Shown here one piece after another: positions 6,314-12,896 of a DNA stretch of 16,614 nucleotides. The number at the start of each line of letters is the position of its first letter. Position 1 is the first letter of the stretch. This DNA is from Clostridiales bacterium (GTDB taxonomy: Bacteria; Bacillota; Clostridia; Saccharofermentanales; DTU023), in assembly GCA_004556455.1 (NCBI GenBank), contig SFGY01000021.1:1-16614 (forward strand), given 5' to 3'. The translations under genes and the position numbers were made by a program. A model generated the notes under the pieces. That model saw only the letters and a list, made by a program, of their open reading frames with translations. It made no database searches and was not told the DNA's origin.

Positions 6314-7908
6314 AGCTCTTGCTGAAAAAGCAGCTGTTTGAGATTTTCCGGTCCTATTTTTACGACGCCAAGAAGAACAAGGCCCGCTCCCGGCTGGCCA
6401 CGGCCCTGTATATCGGGCTGTTCGTCCTGCTGATGGCGGGCATCCTGGGCGGCATTTTCACCCTGCTGGCGGTGAAGCTCTGCGGGCCGCTGGCGGCGGC
6501 GGGCCTGGATTGGCTCTATTTTGCGCTGACGGGCGGGATCGCCGTGCTGCTGGGGGCCTTCGGCAGCATATTCAACACCTATGCGGGGCTGTATCTGCCC
6601 AAGGACAACGACCTGCTGCTGTCCATGCCGGTTCCGGTGTCCAGCCTGGTGGCGGCCCGGCTGTCCGGGGTGTATCTGATGGGCCTGATGTACTCCGCCG
6701 TGGTGATCCTTCCGGCGGTGGTCGTCTATTGGGTCACCGTGGGGGTCACGGCGTCTGCCGTTCTGGGCGGACTGGTGCTGGCCCTGCTGATCTCCCTGGC
6801 GGTGCTGGTGCTCTCCTGCGCTTTGGGCTGGGTGGCGGCAAAAATCAGCCAGAAGCTCCGGAACAAGAGCCTCGTCGTCGTGCTGGCCTCGCTGGTGTTC
6901 ATCGGCCTGTATTACTTCGTCTATTTCAAGGCCCAGAGCGTCCTTCAGGACCTGCTGGCCAACGCCGGGACTTACGGTGCCCAGATCCGGAGCCGCGCCT
7001 ACCCTCTGTACCTGTTCGGCAGCGTGGGCACGGGCAGCGGGGCGGCCATGCTGGCGGTCACGGCGGCGGTGGCGGCACTGTGCGGCCTGATGTGGGTGCT
7101 GCTCTCCCGCAGCTTCCTGCATATCGCCACCTCCACCGGGAAAACCGCCCGCCGGACGTACCGGGAGACCGCCCTGCGGCGGCGCAGCGTGGACGGGGCG
7201 CTGCTGCAACGGGAGCTGGCGCATTTTGCCGCCAACCCCGCCTATATGCTCAACTGCGGCCTGGGGACCTTCCTGATGCCCATTTGCGCCGTCGCCGTGC
7301 TGTGGAAGGGCGGGAGCCTCTTTGTCATGCTGGACGCCCTGTTTGCGGATACCGAGGGCAGCGTCCCAGTGCTGCTGTGCGTGCTGCTGTGCGGCCTGGC
7401 GTCCATGAACCTCATGACGGCCCCCTCCGTATCCCTGGAGGGAAAGAGCCTGTGGCTCATGCAGTCGCTTCCGGTGGAGCCGTGGCAGGCCCTTCGGGCG
7501 AAGCTGCGGATGCAGGTGCTGCTGACGGTCCCGCCGCTGCTGCTGTGCGTGATGTGCGCGGCCATGGTCTATCCCCTGGGCCCGGCGGGGCTTCTGGTCA
7601 CGGCGGTGTTCGCCGCGTCCTATGCCCTGCTGGGGGCGTTGGCTGGCCTGACCCTGGGGGTGAAAATGCCGGTGCTGACCTGGACCGACCAGCTGATGCC
7701 CATCAAGCAGAGCGCGCCGGTGATGCTGACCCTGTTCGGCGGCATGGGCTACACGATTCTGCTGTTTGCGGGCTTCCTGCTGCTGCCCGGCTGGCGGCTG
7801 GGCTTTGCCGGATACGCAGCCTGCTTCGCAGCGGCCAACCTGCTGCTGTGCGCGGTGCTGCACCGGTGGCTGCGGAAAAAGGGCGCGGCGCTGTTTGCCG
7901 CCCTGTGA
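6307..7908 (+). CDS. ABC-2-type export permease, 533 aa
   Basis: A very hydrophobic integral membrane protein forms the partner of the upstream ATPase. It has a short basic N-terminus (MLKLLLKKQLFEIFRSYFYD), then about ten to twelve predicted membrane segments. A soluble loop at about 270-310 is rich in Arg (TARRTYRETALRRRSVDGAL). In length and layout it resembles the long 'putative ABC exporter' permeases of Firmicutes rather than the short DrrB type. The exact family is not certain. The start overlaps the ATPase stop by 7 bases. G+C is very high, which opens long meaningless frames on both strands. A strong hairpin 43 bases after the stop ends the operon. Confidence 0.88.
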   Translation: MLKLLLKKQLFEIFRSYFYDAKKNKARSRLATALYIGLFVLLMAGILGGIFTLLAVKLCGPLAAAGLDWLYFALTGGIAVLLGAFGSIFNTYAGLYLPKDNDLLLSMPVPVSSLVAARLSGVYLMGLMYSAVVILPAVVVYWVTVGVTASAVLGGLVLALLISLAVLVLSCALGWVAAKISQKLRNKSLVVVLASLVFIGLYYFVYFKAQSVLQDLLANAGTYGAQIRSRAYPLYLFGSVGTGSGAAMLAVTAAVAALCGLMWVLLSRSFLHIATSTGKTARRTYRETALRRRSVDGALLQRELAHFAANPAYMLNCGLGTFLMPICAVAVLWKGGSLFVMLDALFADTEGSVPVLLCVLLCGLASMNLMTAPSVSLEGKSLWLMQSLPVEPWQALRAKLRMQVLLTVPPLLLCVMCAAMVYPLGPAGLLVTAVFAASYALLGALAGLTLGVKMPVLTWTDQLMPIKQSAPVMLTLFGGMGYTILLFAGFLLLPGWRLGFAGYAACFAAANLLLCAVLHRWLRKKGAALFAAL

Positions 7909-7950
7909 CGGGGCACAAAGCGGCTCTTTGATAATTTGATAAACAAAGCG

Positions 7951-7974
7951 GGGACCCGGCAAACGCCGGGTCCC
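7951..7974. terminator. Bidirectional terminator between convergent genes
   Basis: GGGACCCGGC (7951-7960) and GCCGGGTCCC (7965-7974) form a perfect 10-bp stem with an AAAC loop. On the minus strand CGCTTTGTTTATC follows; on the plus strand TCAGCTTGTC. It separates the permease gene from the convergent GNAT operon. Confidence 0.75.
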
Positions 7975-8011
7975 TCAGCTTGTCAGAAAAGGCTTGCGGT
8001 CTGCCGGGGCG

Positions 8012-8134
8012 TCACAGCCGCAGCTCCATATGCCGCCGGTACTCCTGAAAGCCCGCGGCCTCATAAAACGCCTGGGCGCCCCGGTTGAAGGACCACACGT
8101 CCAGCTCCCGCCGGGCGTCCCGCACCGTTATCTG
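8012..8134 (-). pseudogene. C-terminal remnant of a second GNAT acetyltransferase
   Basis: On the minus strand a 40-residue stretch starting QITVRDARRELDVWSFNRGA and ending EYRRHMELRL is the last part of a GNAT fold: the strand LDVW, then N-x-x-A-x-x-F-Y-E-x-x-G-F. It lies in a different frame from the intact GNAT gene and overlaps its end by a few bases. The intact gene already has its own copy of this motif, so this is not a frameshifted end of the same protein. It looks like the tail of a lost neighbouring acetyltransferase. Confidence 0.65.
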
Positions 8135-8664
8135 CACGGGTCTGCCTCCCGGCTCTGCCGCAGGTCCAGGTTCATCAGGTCGAAGTCCACGTCCTGCCCC
8201 TCCAGCCGGAAAAACGCCGGGAAGGTGCACAGCTTCCGGAAGCCGTATTTCTCATACAGGTGAATGGCACGGGCATTGCTGCTGCGGACCTCCAGGTTCA
8301 GCTGGGCAAAGTCGTTGTCCCGGGCAAAGGCCAGAACGGCCTCCGTCAGGGCCGAGGCCGCGCCGCAGCCCCAGTACGCCTTTTTCAGGCTGATGCCGAA
8401 CTCTCCCCGGTGGCGCATCCGGTTGGGCTTGCGGTTCAGGCTGGCCGTGCCGATGATCTGGCCGTCCACCTTTGCCAGATACTGCACATGGTCCGTGGAA
8501 GCGGCCTGCATCCCCAGATAGGACGCCTCCTGCTCCACGCTCAAAGGCACCCCCTCCGGGCCGAAGCTCAGGTTATCCGTCTCTCCGCCGATGATCTTCA
8601 GGTATTCCAGCAGGGCGGCGGCGTCCTCCGCCTGGGCCCGCACGATGACAAACGGTGCGTTCAT
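8128..8664 (-). CDS. GNAT family N-acetyltransferase, 178 aa
   Basis: It transfers an acetyl group from acetyl-CoA to an unknown amine. The sequence begins MNAPFVIVRAQAEDAAALLE, with the typical I-R-x-A-x-x-x-D-A start of the fold. The central strands include YLAKVDGQIIGTASL. The region around GISLKKAYWGCGAASALTEA corresponds to the acetyl-CoA loop (R/Q-x-x-G-x-G/A, here W-G-C-G-A-A). LEVRSSNARAIHLYEKYGF is the last conserved motif. The final residues RQSREADPCR look like read-through into other sequence, so the original stop may have been lost at the junction with the remnant at 8012-8134. Its ATG overlaps the TetR stop by 4 bases, so it is co-expressed with and probably controlled by that regulator. 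Confidence 0.88.
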   Translation of the reverse strand: MNAPFVIVRAQAEDAAALLEYLKIIGGETDNLSFGPEGVPLSVEQEASYLGMQAASTDHVQYLAKVDGQIIGTASLNRKPNRMRHRGEFGISLKKAYWGCGAASALTEAVLAFARDNDFAQLNLEVRSSNARAIHLYEKYGFRKLCTFPAFFRLEGQDVDFDLMNLDLRQSREADPCR

Positions 8665-9326
8665 GTTGATTTCTCCCGATTTTCTGTTATTTTTCCGGTT
8701 TCCGGCCGACAGGCATACAGGGCGAAAAACTGCCGGATGTGCCGCCCGATCCGGTCCATCACTTCCGCCTCCCGGTCCGGCTCCCGGTCGCAGAGGTTGA
8801 TCCACACGGAGATAGGCAGGCAGAACTGGGCCGCCATGACCTCCGGGTCGTGGGCCGTCAGCTTCCCTTGGCGGATGAGGAACCCCATCAGTCCGGTGAA
8901 ATAGGCCATCACCCCCGTGTAATTCTGCCGGGTCTGCAGCCGGGCCATCCGGGGGTTCCGGAACTGCTCGATGGTCAGCATTTTTCTCGCCCGGCTGATC
9001 CGGGGATCGTGGAGGATATAGCGCACCTGGCCCAGGCACAGCCGCTCCGCCGCCTCCGGGGTCATGTCCTCCTTGTTCCGGGTGAAGTCCGGGTCGTCCC
9101 AGTCCGCCCGGGCGAAGATGGAGTGCTTGTCATACTCCTCCAGGGTGGTTTCCAGCAGCGTGTCCAGAATGGCCTGCTTGTTCTCAAAGTGGCTGTACAG
9201 CGAGGCCTTGCGGATCCCCACCGCCTCCGCCAGCTGGGAGATGGATGTAGCCTCGAAGCCCTGCACTGAAAACAGCTCCAGCGCGGCGTCCAGTATTTCC
9301 TGCCTGGTGTTTCCCTTTGCCGTCAT
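8661..9326 (-). CDS. TetR family transcriptional repressor, 221 aa
   Basis: The N-terminal 50 residues are a classical TetR helix-turn-helix: TRQEILDAALELFSVQGFEA, SISQLAEAVGIRKASLYSHF, then ENKQAILDTLLE. The remaining 165 residues are the helical ligand-binding and dimerisation domain, which gives no clue to the ligand. GGAGGAG lies about 8 bases before the ATG at 9326. Its promoter contains a palindromic operator, so autorepression is likely. The GNAT gene follows with a 4-base overlap. Confidence 0.93.
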   Translation of the reverse strand: MTAKGNTRQEILDAALELFSVQGFEATSISQLAEAVGIRKASLYSHFENKQAILDTLLETTLEEYDKHSIFARADWDDPDFTRNKEDMTPEAAERLCLGQVRYILHDPRISRARKMLTIEQFRNPRMARLQTRQNYTGVMAYFTGLMGFLIRQGKLTAHDPEVMAAQFCLPISVWINLCDREPDREAEVMDRIGRHIRQFFALYACRPETGKITENREKST

Positions 9327-9358
9327 GGCTTGCTCCTCCTGCGTTCCGAATTTTCTCC

Positions 9359-9387
9359 ATTATACCTACCGAGCGGTAGGATGTCAA
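9359..9387 (-). promoter_or_regulatory. Consensus promoter with TetR-type operator in the spacer
   Basis: On the minus strand TTGACA (9382-9387) and TATAAT (9359-9364) are consensus and 17 bases apart. The perfect palindrome CCTACCGAGCGGTAGG (9365-9380) fills the spacer except for one base. A/TACCG-n2-CGGTA/T sites are typical of TetR repressors (known), so the repressor at 8661-9326 very likely binds here (inference). Confidence 0.88.
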
Positions 9388-9402
9388 GCGCCGGTTCCGG
9401 AA

Positions 9403-9452
9403 ATCGGCGGCAGGGATTCGGGCTGCATTTTTCCGGAATCCCTGCCGCCGAT
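9403..9452. repeat. 17-bp perfect inverted repeat
   Basis: ATCGGCGGCAGGGATTC (9403-9419) is the exact reverse complement of GAATCCCTGCCGCCGAT (9436-9452), with a 16-nt loop. It lies in the divergent gap between tetR and the LRR gene. No T-run follows in either direction, so it is not a normal terminator. It resembles a dispersed palindromic (REP-like) or attachment element. Confidence 0.6.
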
Positions 9453-9516
9453 AACCGTAACGGTCCCGGGCTTCGCGCCCCATGGATGGGCGGAAAACCA
9501 CAGGAGGATATGACAG

Positions 9517-10158
9517 ATGGAAGATTTTGAAATCGAAAACGGCGTTCTGACGGAGTATCAGGGGGAGGACGTGGATGTGATTGTGCCGGAGGGCGTCCGG
9601 GAGATCGGCGAGGGGGCGTTCTGGCGCTGTGACGTTGAATCGGTCCGGCTTCCGCAGGGAATCCGGGCCATCCGATCCGGGGCGTTTATGAACTGCCGCT
9701 CCCTGCGGCGGATCAACCTGCCGGAAAGCGTCAGGACCATCGAAACGGAGGCGTTCCACGGCTCCGGCCTCCGGGCCATCCGTCTGCCGGAGGGCCTGAA
9801 ACGGATCGAAGCCGACTGCTTTTCCGGCACGGAGCTGACGGAGATCGTCATTCCGGAGGGGGTCCGCGTGATAAAGAGCGGTAGCGTCGACGTCTCCGGG
9901 AACGACGGCGGCAGCATCGTGCACATCCCCGCCGGTGTGGAACGGATCGAAAGCTCCGCGTTCCGGGGGGATATTCCCCGGATCGTCAGCGCGTCCGGCG
10001 CGGCCTTCGGGTGCCTTTCCCTGCGCGGCTGCAGCCATCTGCTGTCGCTGACCGTCCCCGCCGGGACGGAGGTGTCCGAATGCGCCTTTGGCTTCGATGA
10101 GGAGTCCAAACGGCTCCGCAGCCGCCTGACCGTGCAGTATACCGGCGGAACGGAATAA
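9517..10158 (+). CDS. BspA-type leucine-rich repeat (LRR_5) protein, 213 aa
   Basis: The protein is built from LRR_5 repeats of about 23 residues with the pattern V-x-x-I-x-x-x-A-F-x-x-C-x-x-L-x-x-I-x-L-P-E. Clear copies include IGEGAFWRCDVESVRLPQ, IRSGAFMNCRSLRRINLP and IETEAFHGSGLRAIRLPE. It begins MEDFEIENGVLTEYQGEDVD, a common start for cytosolic members. There is no signal peptide, membrane segment or wall anchor, so it is probably intracellular, unlike the surface BspA adhesins. AGGAGG lies about 9 bases before the ATG. It stands alone, divergent from tetR. The likely role is protein binding; the partner is unknown. Confidence 0.88.
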   Translation: MEDFEIENGVLTEYQGEDVDVIVPEGVREIGEGAFWRCDVESVRLPQGIRAIRSGAFMNCRSLRRINLPESVRTIETEAFHGSGLRAIRLPEGLKRIEADCFSGTELTEIVIPEGVRVIKSGSVDVSGNDGGSIVHIPAGVERIESSAFRGDIPRIVSASGAAFGCLSLRGCSHLLSLTVPAGTEVSECAFGFDEESKRLRSRLTVQYTGGTE

Positions 10159-10198
10159 CGGCAGAAAACGGCGATTTATAAATTTTCCTCCGAACCGA

Positions 10199-10243
10199 TT
10201 GACAAATCCCATTTCTGACGTATAATTAGGATTATAAATAATC
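10199..10243 (+). promoter_or_regulatory. Promoter with overlapping inverted repeats, second tetR
   Basis: TTGACA (10199-10204) and TATAAT (10221-10226) are 16 bases apart. TATAAT-TAGG-ATTATA (10221-10236) and GATTAT-AA-ATAATC (10230-10243) are overlapping inverted repeats over the -10 and the expected start site. GGATTATA also recurs at 10245-10252. They are candidate operator half-sites for the TetR protein that follows. Confidence 0.65.
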
Positions 10244-10267
10244 TGGATTATATATGGAGGCGTGGGT

Positions 10268-10840
10268 ATGCCCGCAAAAGCAAAGGTCACAAAAGAAATG
10301 ATCGTCGACGCAGCCTTTTCGATTGCCCGCCAGGCAGGAGCGGAAAACATCAACGCAAGGACCGTTTCGGAAAGACTGCACTGCTCCACGCAGCCCGTCA
10401 TGTATCACTTTGCCACCATCGAGGAGCTGAAACGGACGGTTTATGCCAGGGCAGACGTATATCATTCGGAATATCTGATGAATATGAAAAAGCCGCCAAG
10501 GGGTGCTGCCCTTGGGATCGGTATGAACTATATCCGCTTTGCCATCGAAGAACCGCATTTGTTCCGATTCCTGTTTCAGTCGGATTATTTCAGCGGAAAG
10601 ACCCTGCTGGAGCTGATCGACGCCCAGGAGCTGCTCCCGGTCCTTTCCGCGATGCAGAAAGCCCTGGATATGCGTCTGGAGCAAACGAAAAAGGTTTTCC
10701 TGACGGTTTTCCTGTTTGCCCACGGGTATGCCAGCATCATCGCCAACAATGCGCTGAAATATGACGAGGAGCTGATCCATTCTCAGCTGGAGCGGGCGTA
10801 TCGGGGCGCTATATTGGCGGCGCAGGAGGAAACGACATGA
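10268..10840 (+). CDS. TetR/AcrR family transcriptional regulator, 190 aa
   Basis: The N-terminal helix-turn-helix reads KVTKEMIVDAAFSIARQAGA, then INARTVSERLHCSTQPVMYH, a TetR DNA-binding domain of the 'TQPVMYHF' subtype. The C-terminal domain (about 60-190) is helical, with FAIEEPHLFRFLFQSDYFSG. I chose the ATG at 10268, seven bases after GGAGG, over the GTG at 10262, which is almost on top of that site. The stop overlaps the ATG of the KTR gene by 4 bases, so the two are translated together. It probably represses its own promoter and perhaps the downstream CPBP gene. Confidence 0.9.
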   Translation: MPAKAKVTKEMIVDAAFSIARQAGAENINARTVSERLHCSTQPVMYHFATIEELKRTVYARADVYHSEYLMNMKKPPRGAALGIGMNYIRFAIEEPHLFRFLFQSDYFSGKTLLELIDAQELLPVLSAMQKALDMRLEQTKKVFLTVFLFAHGYASIIANNALKYDEELIHSQLERAYRGAILAAQEETT

Positions 10841-11031
10841 AACAGCCGGACAGAAAAGACGGGCTGCTGGAGTGGCTTCACTGTCCCCGCTGCGGCGGGA
10901 AAACGCGAACGCAGATACGGGCGCACACGGTGCTGGAGGATTTCCCTCTGTTCTGCCCGAAGTGCAGATACGCCTGCGTGATCCGATTCAGGAACGGAAA
11001 AATGGAAGAAATCAAAATGCCAGACGCTTAG
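10837..11031 (+). CDS. Cysteine-rich KTR family protein, 64 aa
   Basis: A small zinc-finger-like protein has the hallmark sequence WLHCPRCGGKTRTQIR, then FPLFCPKCRYACVIR. Two CxxC pairs bracket the conserved K-T-R that names the family (Cys_rich_KTR). Members are common in Firmicutes, often on mobile elements and next to TetR-type regulators. Their molecular role is not known. It is translationally coupled to the TetR gene through a 4-base overlap. The gene ends in a hairpin region. Confidence 0.85.
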   Translation: MKQPDRKDGLLEWLHCPRCGGKTRTQIRAHTVLEDFPLFCPKCRYACVIRFRNGKMEEIKMPDA

Positions 11032-11070
11032 ACGCAGTGCAGCCCGGGAAAATCAGCTTGTACTGCGTCT
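11030..11070 (+). terminator. Probable terminator after the KTR gene
   Basis: AGACGCAGT (11030-11038) pairs with ACTGCGTCT (11062-11070), followed by CTTGTTTTGG. The loop is long (23 nt), so strength is uncertain. The left arm overlaps the KTR stop codon. Confidence 0.5.
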
Positions 11071-11115
11071 CTTGTTTTGGGCTGCTTTGCATCTGACCGC
11101 ACGGGAGAAAGTGAA

Positions 11116-11940
11116 ATGAAAACGTTGTATGAAAAAAACCAGCTGACCTTTGCGCTGGTGTGGATCGTGGTTTACTGCGTTCTGCAATCTTTGGCAAATC
11201 CACTGAACAAAGCCATTGGCGTCGAATACGCTGCCAGCGCTGGGTTCTGCATCCTACAGGCGCTCGCTCTTTTTGCCTTTATCCGGAAGAACGGCCTGCT
11301 GAAGCGATACGGGCTTTGTAAATCCCCCGTCCCTGCGCGGCGGTTTCTCTGCTATCTGCCGCTGGTCGTTCTGGCATCGGGAAACCTCTGGAACGGCGCG
11401 GCGCTGCATTACGCCCCGGCGGAAACGGTCTGCCGGATCGTGTGTATGCTCTGCGTCGGATTTCTGGAGGAGGTGATCTTCCGGGGCCTGCTGTTCGTGG
11501 CCATTGCAAGGGACAATGTGAAGTCCGCCGTCATCATTTCCAGCGTGACCTTCGGCATCGGGCATATCATCAACCTGTTCAACGGCAGCGGTATGGACCT
11601 GGTCAGCAATCTGTGCCAGATCGTGTTTGCCATTGCGGTGGGCTTCCTGCTGGTCACGATCTTTTATCGCGGCGGCAGTCTGATCCCCTGCATCCTCGCC
11701 CACTCGGCCATCAATACCTTGGGCACGTTTGCCAATGACGCGAGCCTTCCCACGGAAACGCGCCTGCTGCATCTCGGTATCCTGATTGTGATTGCGGTGG
11801 CCTACACCCTGATCCTCACCAGAACGCTGCCGGAAGCGGAAGCTGGGCATTCCCATGCCCCGGCTTCTGGCGGCGGACATCCCGCAGGAGCGCATTCTGA
11901 AGGAATACATCGCCGGGCAGACGGTGGCGGAGCTGCTTAA
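11116..11940 (+). CDS. CPBP family intramembrane protease, C-terminus replaced
   Basis: A membrane-embedded CPBP (Abi/CAAX-like) glutamic protease of 274 residues. The motifs are EEVIFRG (Glu118, Glu119, Arg123), FGIGH (Phe146-His150) and HSAIN (His196), spread over about eight membrane segments. I start at ATG 11116, preceded by GGGAG, rather than at an upstream start that lacks this site. The fold ends near LILTRTLPE (residue 240). The last 34 residues (AGHSHAPASGGGHPAGAHSE and onwards) look nothing like a membrane protein; they come from out-of-frame reading of the kinase fragment that begins at about 11831. The natural stop was therefore lost when the two genes were joined. All active-site residues remain. 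The substrate is unknown. CPBP proteins serve in bacteriocin immunity or peptide maturation. Confidence 0.85.
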   Translation: MKTLYEKNQLTFALVWIVVYCVLQSLANPLNKAIGVEYAASAGFCILQALALFAFIRKNGLLKRYGLCKSPVPARRFLCYLPLVVLASGNLWNGAALHYAPAETVCRIVCMLCVGFLEEVIFRGLLFVAIARDNVKSAVIISSVTFGIGHIINLFNGSGMDLVSNLCQIVFAIAVGFLLVTIFYRGGSLIPCILAHSAINTLGTFANDASLPTETRLLHLGILIVIAVAYTLILTRTLPEAEAGHSHAPASGGGHPAGAHSEGIHRRADGGGAA

Positions 11941-12169
11941 AGCGGGACGGATGAACCCCGGCTGGCTCAGACAGATGCAGGCCATGTGCGGCCGCCTGTA
12001 CCCGGCGGGGCTGAACATCGACTACTATCCCACCAACTTTGTCCCCTGCGGCGGAACGCTCTACTACGTCGACTATGAGTGCAATGCCTATATGCAGGAG
12101 TGGGACTTTGCCCATTGGGGCGCCCGGTATTGGACGCCACAGGCAGCGGAAAGGACGGACGAAACATGA
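11831..12169 (+). pseudogene. Kinase-like protein, C-lobe fragment
   Basis: In another frame than the CPBP gene, the DNA encodes about 112 residues from RKRKLGIPMPRLLAADIPQE onwards. The sequence LNIDYYPTNFV followed by LYYVDYE fits the catalytic loop and metal-binding Asp of small protein/aminoglycoside-kinase-like folds. The N-lobe with the ATP-binding Lys is missing; where it should be, there is CPBP sequence. No ribosome binding site precedes the ATG at 11855. The stop overlaps the next gene's ATG (ATGA), showing an original kinase-methyltransferase operon. It is an inactive remnant, useful as a marker of the recombination junction. Confidence 0.7.
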
Positions 12170-12864
12170 GTGATCTCTGGGAGGAACGCCTCCCCTATGC
12201 CCTGCCGGCACTTCTTGTGCTGGCGGTATTCTACGGCATTTACTTTGGGAAGGTTTTGGCGCAGAAGCGCCGGGGCATCCGGACCCGGCAGATCGGGCGC
12301 AGAAAGGAAAAATCCATTCACACGGTGGAGGTGCTGATGAGCATTGCGACCCTGGGCGCGCCCATGGCCCAGCTGATGTCCATTGCCTTTGGGTGGAGCC
12401 ACCTGCCTGCGAATGCCCGCTTTACCGGCTTTCTCATGGGACTGCTGGGCGATGGCATCTTCCTGCTGTCGGTTCTGTGCATGAAGGACAGCTGGCGGGC
12501 GGGCATCCCGGACAAGGACCGGACGGAGCTGGTCACCACCGGCATTTATCGCTATAGCCGCAACCCAGCGTTTCTGGGCTTTGACCTCATGTATGCCGGC
12601 GTTCTGCTGCTGTACGGAAACCTGCTGACCCTGGGCTTTTCCGTGTTTGCCATGGTCATGCTGCACCTGCAGATCCTGCAGGAGGAGCGGTATCTCGTGC
12701 ATGCCTTCGGCGCGCCGTATCAGGCGTATTGCCGCCCCATGTTTTTGCTTTACAGTGTTTACGACGGCGCAGGCGGCAAGGACAGCGTTGCACCCATGCT
12801 CAGCGCGCACATTGACCGCTTTATTGCCAAAATCGAATCAGACTACAGAGCTTGTCAAAATTGA
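12166..12864 (+). CDS. ICMT/PEMT-like membrane methyltransferase, odd C-terminus
   Basis: A membrane protein of the isoprenylcysteine carboxyl methyltransferase-like family, using S-adenosylmethionine; the bacterial substrate is usually unknown. Four or five membrane segments occur within residues 1-190. The cofactor-binding C-terminal half has LVTTGIYRYSRNPAFLGFDL (the G-x-Y-x-x-x-R-N-P-x-F/Y motif) and LQILQEERYLVHAFGAPYQA (the E-E-x-x-L-x-x-x-F-G-x-x-Y motif). Members normally end soon after this with a short basic tail. Here it continues for about 44 residues (CRPMFLLYSVYDGAGGKDSV and onwards), which I do not recognise and which may come from a fused piece of another gene. Start ATG 12166 overlaps the kinase fragment stop. 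Confidence 0.8.
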   Translation: MSDLWEERLPYALPALLVLAVFYGIYFGKVLAQKRRGIRTRQIGRRKEKSIHTVEVLMSIATLGAPMAQLMSIAFGWSHLPANARFTGFLMGLLGDGIFLLSVLCMKDSWRAGIPDKDRTELVTTGIYRYSRNPAFLGFDLMYAGVLLLYGNLLTLGFSVFAMVMLHLQILQEERYLVHAFGAPYQAYCRPMFLLYSVYDGAGGKDSVAPMLSAHIDRFIAKIESDYRACQN

Positions 12865-12876
12865 ATCTGACAAGCT
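12829..12876. repeat. Imperfect direct repeat and hairpin before the flavodoxin gene
   Basis: AAAATCGAATCAGAC (12829-12843) recurs as AAAATTGAATCTGAC (12857-12871), 28 bases later with two changes. Both copies read Lys-Ile-Glu-Ser-Asp but in different frames. Overlapping this, AGCTTGTCA (12849-12857) pairs with TGACAAGCT (12868-12876). It marks the end of the methyltransferase tail and could be a rearrangement scar or weak attenuator. Confidence 0.4.
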
Positions 12877-12896
12877 GGCGTTATAAAGAGGATTTT

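Noticed and set aside
6510..7931. A 473-codon plus-strand frame inside the permease gene
   Set aside because: Low-complexity Gly/Ala/Arg/Pro composition and complete overlap with a membrane protein of normal composition.
5995..7962. A 655-codon open frame on the minus strand, antisense to the ABC ATPase and permease
   Set aside because: It is rich in Gln, His, Arg and Gly with no domain, as expected from the antisense of very GC-rich coding DNA. The plus-strand genes have clear motifs and ribosome binding sites.
8665..9039. N-terminal extension of the GNAT frame into tetR
   Set aside because: The extension is a Pro/Gly/Arg-rich shadow of the TetR gene. The GNAT fold begins at the ATG at 8664, which overlaps the TetR stop.
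9184..10401. A 405-codon minus-strand frame across tetR, the divergent gap and the LRR gene
   Set aside because: It crosses two divergent promoters and is antisense to clear LRR repeats.
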